Positions 48,613 to 60,749 of a DNA stretch of 64,000 nt are shown here, piece after piece. The notes under the pieces were generated by a model that saw nothing but the letters and a program-made list of their open reading frames with translations, had not been told where the DNA came from and made no database searches. The translations under genes and the position numbers were made by a program. Origin of the DNA: Casuarius casuarius. Its lineage: Eukaryota > Chordata > Aves > Casuariiformes > Casuariidae. The DNA is taken from assembly GCA_003342895.1 (NCBI GenBank), contig PTFA01000275.1, forward strand, positions 1,196,667-1,260,666, written 5' to 3'. Positions within the stretch are counted from its first letter, which is position 1; the number at the start of each line of letters is the position of its first letter.

Positions 48613-49870
48613 AAGATCAAAAAGGTCTGATCTGAAGAAACATAAACATAAGTATGAATTTGTGTACATAAAGCAAGAGATAGATAAATAGATATATATC
48701 CTTTTATATCTCTTTGTGACAATTTCTTTGGAAAAGTGCAGCTTAGTAAGGCCCTTGAACTATAAAGACAGAATGTAAAACACTTATTAATTTTCTTTGT
48801 ATCACTGCTGAGGCAGAAATGAGCAAAATCAGTGGATGAGAAAATGTAATGAAACAGGTAAATTCCATATAATTTTGAATTGGAAAAATGTAGATTTGTA
48901 AGAAAGTCCTATAATTTAATTATGCTTTGTTGTCTGGTTCAACAGGGGAGGTTTGAAGGTCTCCTTTAAGGTGAATGAAGATTTCTAGACAATGTGTATT
49001 CTATATTTTCTCAAGGGTACAGAGGAGCTCATTAGTGCTAGTAATGTACATTTATTAATAGATTTATGTTGCTTTTCAAGCAATTCAAGCATATAAAGGA
49101 ATGCATTCCACCTGGCACATTTCTTTGAGCTGCTGCAGAGACAGACTGATTTGCATCTTCAGTTCTCAGAAGATGTGACAGGTTGTGAATGCTTAAACTG
49201 ACAGCAGACCGTGAGTAATAGCTGACTCTCCTCTTACATTCCTATTGTTTATCTAGGAAATCACAGACTGTCAAAGTCAAACAGTACACAGAAGATGGCA
49301 TTTGAACAAACTGTCCTGTAAGGCATACACCAAATTTTTCTTATCAGAAATAATAAGCACCTGGAATAGACACGAATGGTCAACATGGCCCTAAATCTTG
49401 TCATTTCAACACCTTCACTGGAGAGAAAGAGTTTTTGAAGTTGCACAAAGTCTTTTGCTTGTCTCTGGCTAGTGTCAGCCTATATGAAAGGGAATTTTTG
49501 TGTTTTTCTTGTGTATTTCAGAAACAATACTTAGTGAGTACTTCACGTGGAATGTGGGGGCTGTTTATAGCATTCCTGCAGATACTTTCCTCTCTGTTTT
49601 GCAAAAGAAACACTCTGTCATTCCTGAATTGTCACCTTTACTCTAGGGACATTCACAGTAAAAATAGGAGTTGTGATACACAAAGTAGTAAAAGTGGTAA
49701 CATTTTCCAATTAGACGTCAATGAAAGTGAGTAAGTATAGATTCAGCTCTTTCCCTTCTTATGATGTTACTCCAGCAACAAGTGCTGTTCTGCTGTTTGG
49801 GGACCTGCAATCCTTGATCCCACTTTGAAACTGAAACTGTATTCCCTCTTGTGTCTTTGCCTTTGGTCAC
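48613..49870. other. gene-free AT-rich DNA
   Basis: Nothing identifiable. A 99-codon plus frame at 49435-49734 has no recognisable domain. Confidence 0.5.
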
Positions 49871-49893
49871 TTTTTTTTTTGGGGGGGGGGGGG
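49871..49893 (+). repeat. T10-G13 homopolymer junction
   Basis: Ten T followed at once by thirteen G. Such junctions are error-prone in sequencing and replication, and the G-run can form quadruplexes. Confidence 0.9.
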
Positions 49894-50692
49894 TGAACAA
49901 GTCTAATATGGCATTAATTACAGTGCTAGACTGGACTGTGTAAAACTGAAGTTTAGTTTCTTGCTCTGGCAAGTTTTGTGAGCAAGGGACAAGATGGGAA
50001 GGATGTCAGGCTTGTGGTCATATCTGGATATAGTCAGATGGCCAGGCAGCTAATTTCTTGAGGGACTAGATCCATCTTGATTATTTCCTATTAGCTAACT
50101 TAATTAGTTCCTGGCTCAAGAAATAGTATGTGTGTGTGTGTCTGAAGCATAATGAGGCTTTTGAATCTTTTAAGAATTGTTAAGATACCAACAGGTGGCA
50201 AAGGCCCCAAAATTTTCTGCAGATACTGTTCTCCACATTAATTATAGATGAGAACATATCAGATTTGGTTGCCTCTGCCCTCTAGCCCTCTAACACCATC
50301 CCCAAAAGCCTTGAACTCTGAAACGCACTACACTGGTTCCAGTATCCCAAACCAAATGTGTGTCCTATGACCCAGTCTGATTGTTTGCATAATAATTTCA
50401 TTATCTAATGAAAACCTGAATCAATTTGTGTTTGAAGTCCAATAGCTGAACTTGTTAGAGCATATCTTCATATGAATCAAGGAAAATATATCTAACCTTG
50501 AAGTAACCTATTCTAGCAGTAGCGAATCAAGTATAATAACTGGTATAGGGTTTTGATGTTACCCATGCTCATGGCTAAAATGGTAATTAAAACTAAAAAT
50601 ATCTTTAGTTTAATTTTGTCTAATTTTAGACAGATTTATTATACTACCACTATTATTATTGCCTTCCAGAGAAGAGTCCATCAGTTCTGCTT
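49894..50692. other. gene-free AT-rich DNA
   Basis: Contains a short (TG)n run at about 50128-50141; nothing else identifiable. Confidence 0.5.
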
Positions 50693-50875
50693 CCTAGGCA
50701 TCTAACACCATTTCAGGCACCGTGAAGGCACCGTTTGTTTTGCCTTCTACATTACCTCCAGAAGGAGGTGTAGCACTTGGGCATGTAGTGTTGTATCTGT
50801 CAGCCCTGTGCAGATGTCTTGGTAAAACCTAGAGCATCTCAAATGGCACTGCATGCCTATGTTTAGGCAACCAAA
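50693..50875. mobile_element. palindromic MITE-like element, copy C
   Basis: The left side CCTAGGCATCTAACACCATT is inverted relative to the right side GCATCTCAAATGGCACTGC followed by ATGCCTATGTTTAGGC. The right arm matches the right arm of copy B. The reverse complement of 50800-50875 aligns with the left part of copies A and B (…GCCTAAACATAGGCATGCAG…). Length is about 180 bp as in the other copies, and there is no coding content. Confidence 0.6.
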
Positions 50876-52346
50876 TCCCCCAAGTTTCCATTGTCTTGTG
50901 GCTTAGACACTGAAGTTAGCTAAGGACACCTACGCTAGACATCAGTATTTAAGTGTTTGAAACCAAAGTCCAGTCCCACTTCTAATAATCTAAGCTTTCA
51001 AAAAGTTTCATGAAACTGGTCCTTTTTCATGCCCAGTTTTGGGCCTGCATCTGTTTCTATAATTTGAGAAATCCAATATTAAATTCAATTCAATATATCA
51101 AAGCATATTGTCACATACGAAACGTGGTTATTTATCTAAGAGTGCCCACAGAAATGTGCAAAAAATTGTCAGACAGTGTTTCAAAGATGTTCCATTTGTT
51201 TCATCGCTTAAAGATAATAAAAAGTTAGTAGAGGATTATGTAGAAAACACATTTTTTTTTGTCTCAAATCTCAGGTCTAAAGTCAGTCACAGAAATGTTT
51301 AAAAGAGCAACACTAGCACTGTGTTAACTGACAATGTCAAGATAATATTCACTCTAAAATCATTACTAATTTTCTGTTTCATTATCCTATCTTCTCTCTC
51401 TCTCCTCTTCAGCTAAGTCTGTGTCACCTATGCATTCAGATCAATATTTTACTTTGTGATTTTTCTTATGCTTGGAGCAATCGTTTTCAAAACATTCTAC
51501 CACACCTGGCATAATCTCCATTTCCTGACTTCTACAAATCCTATCAAATTGCAAATGTTAACATTAATAAATGTAAAGCTATCACTGTACTTCCTCACTC
51601 TTGGCTTTCTGAAAGCTGCCTTGATTCCTGACATAATTTAGAGTAGTCTTAGCAGTGCTGTTAATCAAGAGGGATTGCAGCAATATCAAGGATCCATTAT
51701 ATTTGGTTGATTAGAATAAAATGCCTTTTTATTCAAGCACAGAAGAGAAAGAGAAGAAAAGGATGATAACAAACTTTATACCAGCTATTTTGGGGCAAAT
51801 CTCCACCAGTCTGTTTAGGGCAGAGTTGTTTTCTGTGTGTCACAGTAGCCCAAGAGAGTAGGAATGGACCCAGTGGCTGGTTTGCAAAAGGATTATTAAT
51901 CTATATCTGGAAGTGTATCTCAAAATACATGTTATGAATATGTTCTAAGAATATATATCCATGACAACTCTCCCCAGCACAGTCATCTCCCTCTGCATTT
52001 GCAGCAGTGTAGGAAATCTTTGATCTTCTCCTTTCAGCTACCCCATCTGTTCGATTTTCTCTCCTCAGTTACTTAATCTGCTTCAGTCCCCAGACTTCTA
52101 CAGGGTTCTGATCTTCTGACTGCTGTGTGCAGCTGATCCTCCCTCTTCAGGTTCTTGAGTTTTTCACTGATTCAGCATTCAGCTGTTCCAGATGCCCAGA
52201 CTCATTTCTAACATCATTTGGTTTTAACAATTTTTAACAATCATTTGGTTTTATGGGTTAACACGTGCACTGCTCTGGATCCTTTATTTGTCCACTTGCT
52301 GTGTTGAATCCTCTAGGTATTTCATTTTTCTGAAACACTCCCACCA
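50876..52346. other. gene-free AT-rich DNA
   Basis: Contains a local near-duplication at 52213-52250 (ATCATTTGGTTTTA twice). 51960-52330 is pyrimidine-rich but not classifiable. Confidence 0.5.
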
Positions 52347-52362
52347 TTTTTTTTTTTTTTTT
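52347..52362. repeat. poly(T) run
   Basis: About 16 T. Confidence 0.9.
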
Positions 52363-55183
52363 GCTTAAGTGTTTTGGGTCTGTTAAGTTTTACCCTTCAC
52401 TTTCTGTTACTGGGATTATGATTTAACATATCTGATCTGATTAAGATGGGAGGGCTATGCAGGAAGTGTACATAAATAGTTCTTCCTCAAGGGGAGGATT
52501 TGCCTCTTTTATCACTTTTCTTTCTAAGACCTTGGGAAATCATGAGAAACACATGTGTATTATAAAGGTAGTTAAAAGGAATATGTAATGTAAATTGTGG
52601 AATAGAGCTTGCTATAGAGAGTTTATGTGGAATGAAGTTTGGAAATACCTTAACTAGCACAATGTTAAACACAACTTTGCCCTTAGGTAGAATGAGGACA
52701 ATGTTATCAGAAAAAATGCTGATCCATTTTTAAACATTACTGATCTCTCCAAGAATCATGTTTAGCCCCGGGTTTATTTCTGTGCTTTATTACACAGTGC
52801 TTTTCTATAATATATGCAAGGCTAGAAAGGATCAGATTAATGTAGACATAGCTCACTCATTATTCATCAACTAGACATCCTTCAGTTTCTGAGTAACCTC
52901 CAATATCATTTCTTACTGCAAATTGTCCAAAATTTAAATTCTTTAGCATGTAAGTATTTAGTGCACAGCTTCACTATGCAGAGTCTTCAATGTCAACAAC
53001 AATACAATACATGTGGATTAAATTGTTTTCCAAGCAGCAGTAGACCTAGTAGACCTATCAGTCTCCCACAGATAATTATTGACTACACTGATGGTAGCAG
53101 ACTGTTAAGGTAAGATATTTACAACTATGCTTTACATTTTTGAATTTCCAGTTTACAACACAGTACCATAAGTACATCTGGTTTCGATTAGCATGGGAGA
53201 ATAAAGGTGATTGCAGGTTTTTAGAGTTTGTTAAATATATGACTTCATCTTTTTAATTAATTCATGCATGACATATTGCAATCTATAAGTGGGAATGTGG
53301 TCCGACTGGGATTAATTATTAGCCTTTCCTGTATCTTATCATTTTTCATTTGTAATTATAAATACTGTTCAAATTCATGTTTAAAATTGAACTACAGTGA
53401 AAACCAGCCCCTAAATTTGTCTCATCCCTAAATTTGTCCTCCGATTACATTTGATGAGACAAGCTATATGGTGACTTCTGCTTTCCAATACCATGAAATT
53501 CTTTTTTTCTGTGATTATTTTGAATAGTGGGTGAAAGAAAAAAATCAAAGTTTGGCCTTATGTGGTTGGTCTCCGATACCAAGCTATCTGAAAAGGCACT
53601 TGCGTCTATATATAGACAACTAAAACCTACCCCAAAGAGAATGGAAGTATAAGGTAGCTCATTATTTCACTGAACAGGCATGTGACAATTTAAAATCCAG
53701 TTATGTGCACAGAAGATCGAGAGATCATAAAAGTGCAATGTAAAGTCTTGGGTAGGGCATGATGCTATCATTAATTTGGTTTTTGTTTTGCTTTGTAGTC
53801 CTAAAGCACTTACTCCACTGTAGCCTCTAGCACTACTTGATAAATATTGATGATGATGATGGTGATAATCATAATCATGAAATTAAATATTTTGGGCCCT
53901 GATTGGACATTTTCAGGATTAATCACTTCCTTTTTTTTGATAAAAAAACTGACGTTCTCAGGGGCAATAAACACCTAAAGCAAAATTTTTGAAAGAAAAT
54001 TAAATTTTGCTTTGAAAACAGCCTGAAATTTTTCAGGAAGCCTTCTATGTCATAATTTGCTACAGTAATGATGTACCTGGCAATTAAGTCATAGGCAGGC
54101 CATGAGTGTGTACGGATGTTAATTTGTCTGTTTGCTAATACCACAAAGTAGTGAGAAGCAATGGACCAGAAGTATCCCAGCTGACAGAAGGAAACTGGAC
54201 TAACATGAGTACTAAACAGTTTTTACACATACCAGTACTTGCTGCTTTGCTATTATTAACATGAAATGAGTCAGCATGGTTGATTACTGCGTATTGTGTA
54301 AGCTCCAGATATCTTTCCTTATAGACCTCCATGGGAATGATTTGAGGCTAATGCATCAGAGCTACAAAAGGAAATGGGCATCACACAACATTAATATCAC
54401 GAAGTCTTCAGAAAATTTCCATCCAGGGCAATTTATATCCTTGAGTTACTTGCTTAGGCTTATATAACTTGACCTGGATTAATTTCATCTTGTTCCATTG
54501 CTCTATATTCCTTCTTCCCTCTAAATCTTTCTAAAAACTGAAATTACCCTCCAAAGGTCCTCTGTCTCTCCATTGACAATGTATGCCAATTCCTTTACAT
54601 TACTGTCTATTTAATTTCTAGGTAGGCACTTTACTTATGTGCCTAATATTAGATATGATGAGTCTCATCTGGGCCTCTAAAACCAAAACTCAATCCATTT
54701 CATTTTCTGCATTTTCTTTCATTTTAAAAATAATGTTACAACTCCCCAGAATACTGATTTTAGTCATAGTCATGTCAATGTGCCTCTGATTCATAATTTG
54801 AAGAAGCTAATTTTCATTGCACACTTTGTACAGAGTTAAATACAAGGTTCTTCCTTCCAATCCACCAATGCCTTTGAAGTTATGCATTGCAATTCTTACC
54901 ATTGTGGTTTCTAATTTTTTTTAGAAACTATTAGTATGAATCTACATCTGCAGCTCAGTAATTTCACCATGGAGTCAAGCATCTAAAAGGTGGATACTTC
55001 AAGACTGAGTATCACATACCCAAAAGCCATATTCAAATCACCGGTAATCAGATCTGAGGTGGATATAACGGTGTTGAGAGAAATAATCAAGCTACTCAGT
55101 CGTTAGGGTTGTCATGCAGTACACTAATACCAGTACACCAAAAATATCAGCATTATTAAGTACTGTATCACTGCATACACTAA
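52363..55183. other. gene-free AT-rich DNA
   Basis: Small direct duplication CCCTAAATTTGTC at 53407-53440, and a GATGATGATGATGGTGAT patch near 53850. No gene is supported. Confidence 0.5.
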
Positions 55184-55335
55184 CTATATATATATACACA
55201 CATGTACATACACATGCATATACACATTCAGACATAGATACTATATGCTATATTCTCTCTATATATGAACTATGACATTATGTATACTATATGTATTCTG
55301 TATGTACTATTATATATTCTATATGTGTAACGATA
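55184..55335. repeat. compound TA/CA/TATG-type microsatellite
   Basis: About 150 bp of alternating pyrimidine-purine sequence (TATATACACA, CATACACATG, ATGTATACTATATG). It is interrupted and therefore older than the pure arrays elsewhere. Confidence 0.85.
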
Positions 55336-57040
55336 TAACTCGGTGTCCATTTCTGTTCTCCTGTGAGTGATTTGGCCTGGCACACCACTGCTTCCCTTGC
55401 CTTGTTGTGATTCTGCCTCTTTTTGCTTCATCACTTGGTTGCTGGCTGCTTCTTGGTGGGAGATGGGGACATGCAAGCCTTCTGACAGCGCAGAGGGACA
55501 GGCTGAAGCAGAGGTGCAACCAGGTAAAGGTATTTTTTTCATTTGCTTTGTAAAGTATTGCAAAAAAGGAGCATTCCTATGTGGCAAGTGGTAGTGAGAG
55601 GCTACAGTTCCCAAGAAGGAAGCTTATAGTGGGGGTCATCCCATACCTCTGCAGAAAGAGGAAGCAATTGGTTTGTAGAAGAGGGACAGGTTTTAACCCC
55701 CCACGACCACCACCAAAGAAATGAGTATGACTGGTAAGTTTAAGGTATTTGAGAGGGGAAGAAAAATACTCATCGAAAAAAATGATACTTAGGAAATTGG
55801 TTACTTTAAAAAAAAAAAAAAAAAAGCTGTTGTGATACTTTTTCCAATACTGGTGTTATGAAATCATTAAGTCTTACCATTCATTACTCTTCCAAGCCCA
55901 CAGAGCAGTCTTGGCTGGATGTAGAGGCAAAATATGAAAATTCAGTGGAGAGCATTTGCACAAATCTCTAATTGCATTTCCATCTCAAATCAATAAGCAT
56001 TTTATTAGTGTTACATCAATTTCTCAGCAAATGAGCACATGACCATGTGTCTTCTGAAACAGCTGTGTGCAAATGTGATGTTGATAAATAGCTGGAGGAG
56101 ACTTAGCAACATAATAGATACTGTGATGGGAAGTGGTGTTGGAGTTGGAAGCACTGTGGCCTTAAATCACCTTCTATATAAGCTGTATAATCAGTTTTCT
56201 AATAATGACTTAGATTCAACAGCAACTTTAGGCAGCATTTCACCATTTATGAGAAAAAAAAAAGTTGCATTATTCACTCACCATTTGTTAAAATTGTTGA
56301 GGGGAAAAAAAAAAGTAAAATTCACTGCAGTCATTTGACTAAGTCATCAAAGTACTCACAAATACAAATTTATGTCGCTTCTCACTAGCTAAAACAGTTT
56401 AGAGCTGGGAAACAAAAACAAAAACAGCAAAAAACCCAAAACATAGCTGTGGTGTTCTGTCTGCCTAACCACACTGTAATGGAACTAATGCGAGCTTCAC
56501 ATCAGAAGAACTGACATTTTTCTAAGGTTAAGTGCAATGAAGCATTATAAGTTTGTTTCTTATTACGCAGCTTGAAATGGAGCAATGAAGCACTTTGTTC
56601 TCATTTTGAAGAAAACTCTGGGGACACATAAAGCAATGGACAGATTCTTGCTTACCGCATTGTTTGGTTAATTTCTAGTTAAACTACACAATCAGAACAA
56701 GTTTGAAATAAAACAAAACAAAAGCACAAAGTTCCTCAATTATTTTTAACTAATGATTCCATTTCCTTATCCCTACGTTTAACTTCCAGAAAGCAGTAGA
56801 AATAATATGTTAAAGCAGCATTTTGCCAATAGCTGAAAGTGTCACTTATATGGTTTTACACTTGATAAAATGTAGCACATTTTCAAAATGGTATGTGGGT
56901 GTCGGATAAGACTAATGGCAAAGTAGTACAAAATATGAATAAGAGTGCAAGAATTTGGCCTTAAAATGAAAAATAAGTGAACAGGTAGTATGCCTACACA
57001 TTATCCTCAAAAGATGGTACAAGGCTTGTTTGCAAGCATT
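55336..57040. other. gene-free DNA
   Basis: Poly(A) at about 55808-55825. A 114-codon minus frame (55270-55614) starts here and runs into the microsatellite, and a 99-codon plus frame lies at 56039-56338; neither shows a domain. Confidence 0.5.
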
Positions 57041-57116
57041 TATGTGTATGCATATATATATATGTGTGTGTGTGTGTGAGTGTGTGTGTGTGCATGTGTA
57101 AATATGTGTATATACA
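57041..57116. repeat. (TA)n-(TG)n compound microsatellite
   Basis: TATATATATATG followed by about 16 TG units interrupted by GAG and CA, ending in TATG/TATA variants. Confidence 0.95.
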
Positions 57117-57351
57117 CCACGAACCTGAAAACATGCTATAAACATTTCACAGTTGTCCACGTCATAGAAGTACAGTTAATTATAGTAATGACAAGGTTAT
57201 CAGTAAAGTTGGCTTTTAAAAATGAAGAAGATGAAAAGCTTTTAATTAGTCACCAGAACAAGTTTAAAAAACATAACTACAACAGTGGCGATTTAGGCAA
57301 CGTAATAATACAAGTTAGCATAATACTACTAATATAACATTTTTCATGTGT
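57117..57351. other. gene-free AT-rich DNA
   Basis: Nothing identifiable. Confidence 0.5.
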
Positions 57352-57515
57352 AGATCACAAAGTACTTTACAAAAAGGCTAGAATATCATTATTCCCATTT
57401 TACAGAAAATGGGGTACAGAGAGACTAAGTGCCTTGGGAACAAGAGACAGAATCAGGAATACCACACAGGTCTTTTGATTTCCAATTCAATGCACCACTA
57501 CTTTGTGCCTTCGCA
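57352..57515 (-). repeat. MIR/CORE-SINE-like relic (minus strand)
   Basis: The antisense of MIR/CORE-type SINEs is visible on the plus strand: AAAGTACTTTACA, then ATCATTATTCCCATTTTACA, then GGGGTACAGAGAGACTAAGT, then ACAGAATCAGGAATA-CACAGGTCT and a CACCACTAC end. The order and spacing match the family's usual arrangement (…CCCCATTTTACAGATG…AGGCACAGAGAGGTTAAGT…CAGAGCTGGGA…ACCCAGGTCT…CCACTAC). Diverged and non-functional. Confidence 0.72.
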
Positions 57516-60317
57516 GCTCTTCATTCACTTTCTGCCATAACTTTTAAAATTAACCACAACTACTCATAAGAAATAATCATGTAAATTTAACCTCATTCTT
57601 CTAGCAGTTCTCTACATTTTAAACAGACAATCAGATTGACAAAATGTAGTTACAAAACTTTTTTTTCTGGAATTAGTCGTAATTAATAACAGTATGACAG
57701 TTGTTGGCTTATTTTCCCTCTCACTCTGCCACCAAGAAGATAAGTAGCTCACATTATACAATGAGAATATGAAACTGAATACCTAACTTCAAAGGGAAAT
57801 TTTAAAGAATATTTTAACCTACATTAAGAGTCAAGCACTACTTCTTTGCTGTGATTGAGAGTTAACTTTTCAAAGTCTTTTTCTAAGTGTCTCATTGTAT
57901 ACACTGCAGCTACAAAAATTTAGGAAACAATGGCTGAGCTCAGCTGATCTTTGTTTTTAGGCATGTAGTTTATTAGACCTTATATCCATAGAGCTCTGTG
58001 GTTGTTCAGGATGAATCTATACCACCTTTTCATGAAGCTATTATCTTCTAGGTATAGAAAATAGCACACCAGTTTAGGTGAAATGCTCAAACCATCTTTC
58101 ACCCTAGATGGCAAGTCATTCCTTTCAGCAACTTTGCTACAAGAATCTCCATTCTCCTTTTATTTAATAGATGCTTTTATTCAAATTAGAACATGCATTT
58201 TTTCCCCCTAATAGGTTTTAATTAAATGGTGACTTCTATTAAGTGTGAGAAACATGCTGCTTCTCACAACTCTCGTGTGTTCCAAGGCTGAGCTTTCGGA
58301 ACAGGCATGTCTGCCTTAAAAACATCTTATAAGTGTTTTTCAGATTGGGCTTTACAGACCAAAGATATTCTGGAATAATCTTCCTCAGTAGGGAGATACG
58401 ATTGAGCCAATTAATCCATCTTGAATTTCTATAAAGTTTCTGATCATCTTTGCTTTTTAATATCTGGTGACATTGGGCATAAGTTCATCTGTTCTTCAGT
58501 AGTATTTTTTTTTTCCTGGCTTCTACATTTCATGTTAACTTATTGGGTTTTTACCTCCTCTTAACTGTTGTTTATTACTCTGAATTTAAGTTTCCTACAC
58601 TCTCTTCATTCTGATTTCTTGATTTGCCTAATAATCTGATTTCTAAATTTGTTTAAATATTTCTAAGGAGGTTGAAAAGTGTTTCTTGGTAAGAACTTCA
58701 TGCTGTATTTTCTTTTCCCAGAATATAGTACTCAGCTTCTTTTTAAGAATAAAATATGCAAACCAAAAATTGAGTCTGCATTAAACAGCATACTTTCAAT
58801 GTTCCTCTATATGCAGTATTATGTGCATATAGTAGTATAGTAGAACTCCTACTTCTTCCAGTCATGTTCCTTAAATAGTTTTACTTAATTTTATTTTGGA
58901 TAGCAAGGATCAAACTTTTGATATTGTTGAGGCTAGGCTGACCAGATTTTTTTTTTTTTCTGCCATGCAAAACATTTGCAATTTCAAAGTATATTTTTAT
59001 TCCTCTGTAGAAAATCAAAATTTGTTTTTTAAAGAGGAATGCTGTCCACTGGAAAATAATTACAATACAAAGTTTCTGATTGATTATCTTTTCTTTGCAT
59101 CTTTTTCTTAACTGTGAGTGATCTGTACTACAATATACCTGAAATCTTGTTTCACTTGGTTGCAAATAATTTTGGAAAATTTGACTCAAAATGTCCAACT
59201 CACTGGTTTTATGTTTTGTTAAAAGTGTTGATACTGGTGGAATTTGACTACTGAAAAGTACTGTAGTGATGTTATATATTTTTTAAATGCAGGCCATTCG
59301 TTGCCTTTCTGGGATTAGGACAAATTGCTATCCATGTTTTGTTTTCAGCAGATAATGCTACTTAGAGAAATAAATAAATACAAGTTCACTTATAAATTTT
59401 ATCTGGAAAAGAAAGTCAAACATACAAGGTACAAATTCACTGCATGTTCTGCCATTTTTTTGCATTCTTTAAATATACTATCACTCATGACATGGATTCA
59501 TATGTCCCAATTTATTTTTCTGCCTCACAGACCCCACTTGTGTTCAGCAAGTTTCAGACATGGTTTGCCTCCAAACCCCAACAAAATGTGTAAATACACA
59601 AACTCACTACATTTTTTGTTATTCTTTTTCTGATGTCTTGTTTCTCTGAAGTCTAGACATACTGCCTTGCAGGCACCGTCACTATTTTCTCTGTCTAAGT
59701 ATCAAACATTCAGGGAATGCAGAGAGACACAATCATATTGTAAGAAAACACCATCATTTGCTGTCTTTCCAGTTTCTATCAATCTTGTAAAAAATGCCAG
59801 GTTACATATATATGTATGAATGTTCCAAATTTTTAACCTTCATATTGAAAACATCTGGGAAATTTTGACCAGCCTTGGAACTCTGATTAATATAGTCTCT
59901 GTCTGATTTTTCCTTTTTCCAATCTCTCACTGACAACCAGATCTCAGGGATGAATTCAGTGGTGCTGAATACCTGCACTTCCCATTGATCTCAAAGTGTA
60001 GATTACCAGGATCCATTTTTATATCATTCCATTAACTTGGAGTCTAAATTTTGGACATTTTATTGAACAGTTTTCTATGGTTAAGCCAAAAGATAGAATA
60101 ATAGGTGGTGGGCAAGCAATACTAATAGCATGTAGAAGGGAAAATATATCTGATAAACAGAGGAAGCTGGAATGATCAGGAAGCTCATAGGACTACATCA
60201 GTGATACAAAAGTACTTTTCCTCACAGTACCTTTGCTCAACAAAGGAACAGTGAGGAATATCTGCTTCACAGGTTTCCCAATTCATCTCTCTAGGAATTC
60301 ATATGAAGTCAAGCTAA
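57516..60317. other. gene-free AT-rich DNA
   Basis: T-rich run at 58950-58962. 59935-60000 (GGTGCTGAATACCTGCACTT) resembles a widespread old sauropsid repeat. No gene is supported. Confidence 0.45.
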
Positions 60318-60749
60318 TCAGGCAACCCCCGTCTGGAGTCTCGTCTGATACAAATCAATATACATTGATTTCTTTCCTTCTCCTTTGCTCATTTTTCTAC
60401 AGATGAATATTTGTGAGCACCATGACACATGCATCTTATTTGATTTTCCATTTCTTTTGGGTAAAACTGTCAACTTCTGGATGCTGCAATTTGTGGATAA
60501 TAATAATTCAGAAAGAAAATGAAAGCAAAATGCAAAGAGTTTAAGACCAATTATCATGTAGAGATACCACAAATACAGGTAAAATATTCTTATGTGAAGT
60601 TTTGTCATTCTAAAACACCAGAAGAAAGGCCTCCAGAACTTTATCAATGCTTCAGTCTCATTGCTCTTCAGCTTTAGGAGGTCACAATAGGAAATGTCAT
60701 ACACTTTTGATAACTCCATTTTTCCAAATAAGTGGTATAAAAATGACAT
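60318..60749 (-). other. 143-codon open frame, probably spurious
   Basis: One of the two longest open frames in the window. It is rich in F, L, I, K and Y, as expected for chance translation of AT-rich DNA, with one hydrophobic stretch (FYLYLWYLYMIIGLKLFAF). No domain, codon-usage signal, splice sites or promoter was seen. Listed so that its length is not mistaken for support. Confidence 0.15.

Noticed and set aside
60318..60749. 143-codon minus-strand open frame as a membrane protein
   Set aside because: The hydrophobic run is what AT-rich DNA yields by chance (F, L, I, Y, K). No domain, splice signals or homology recognised.
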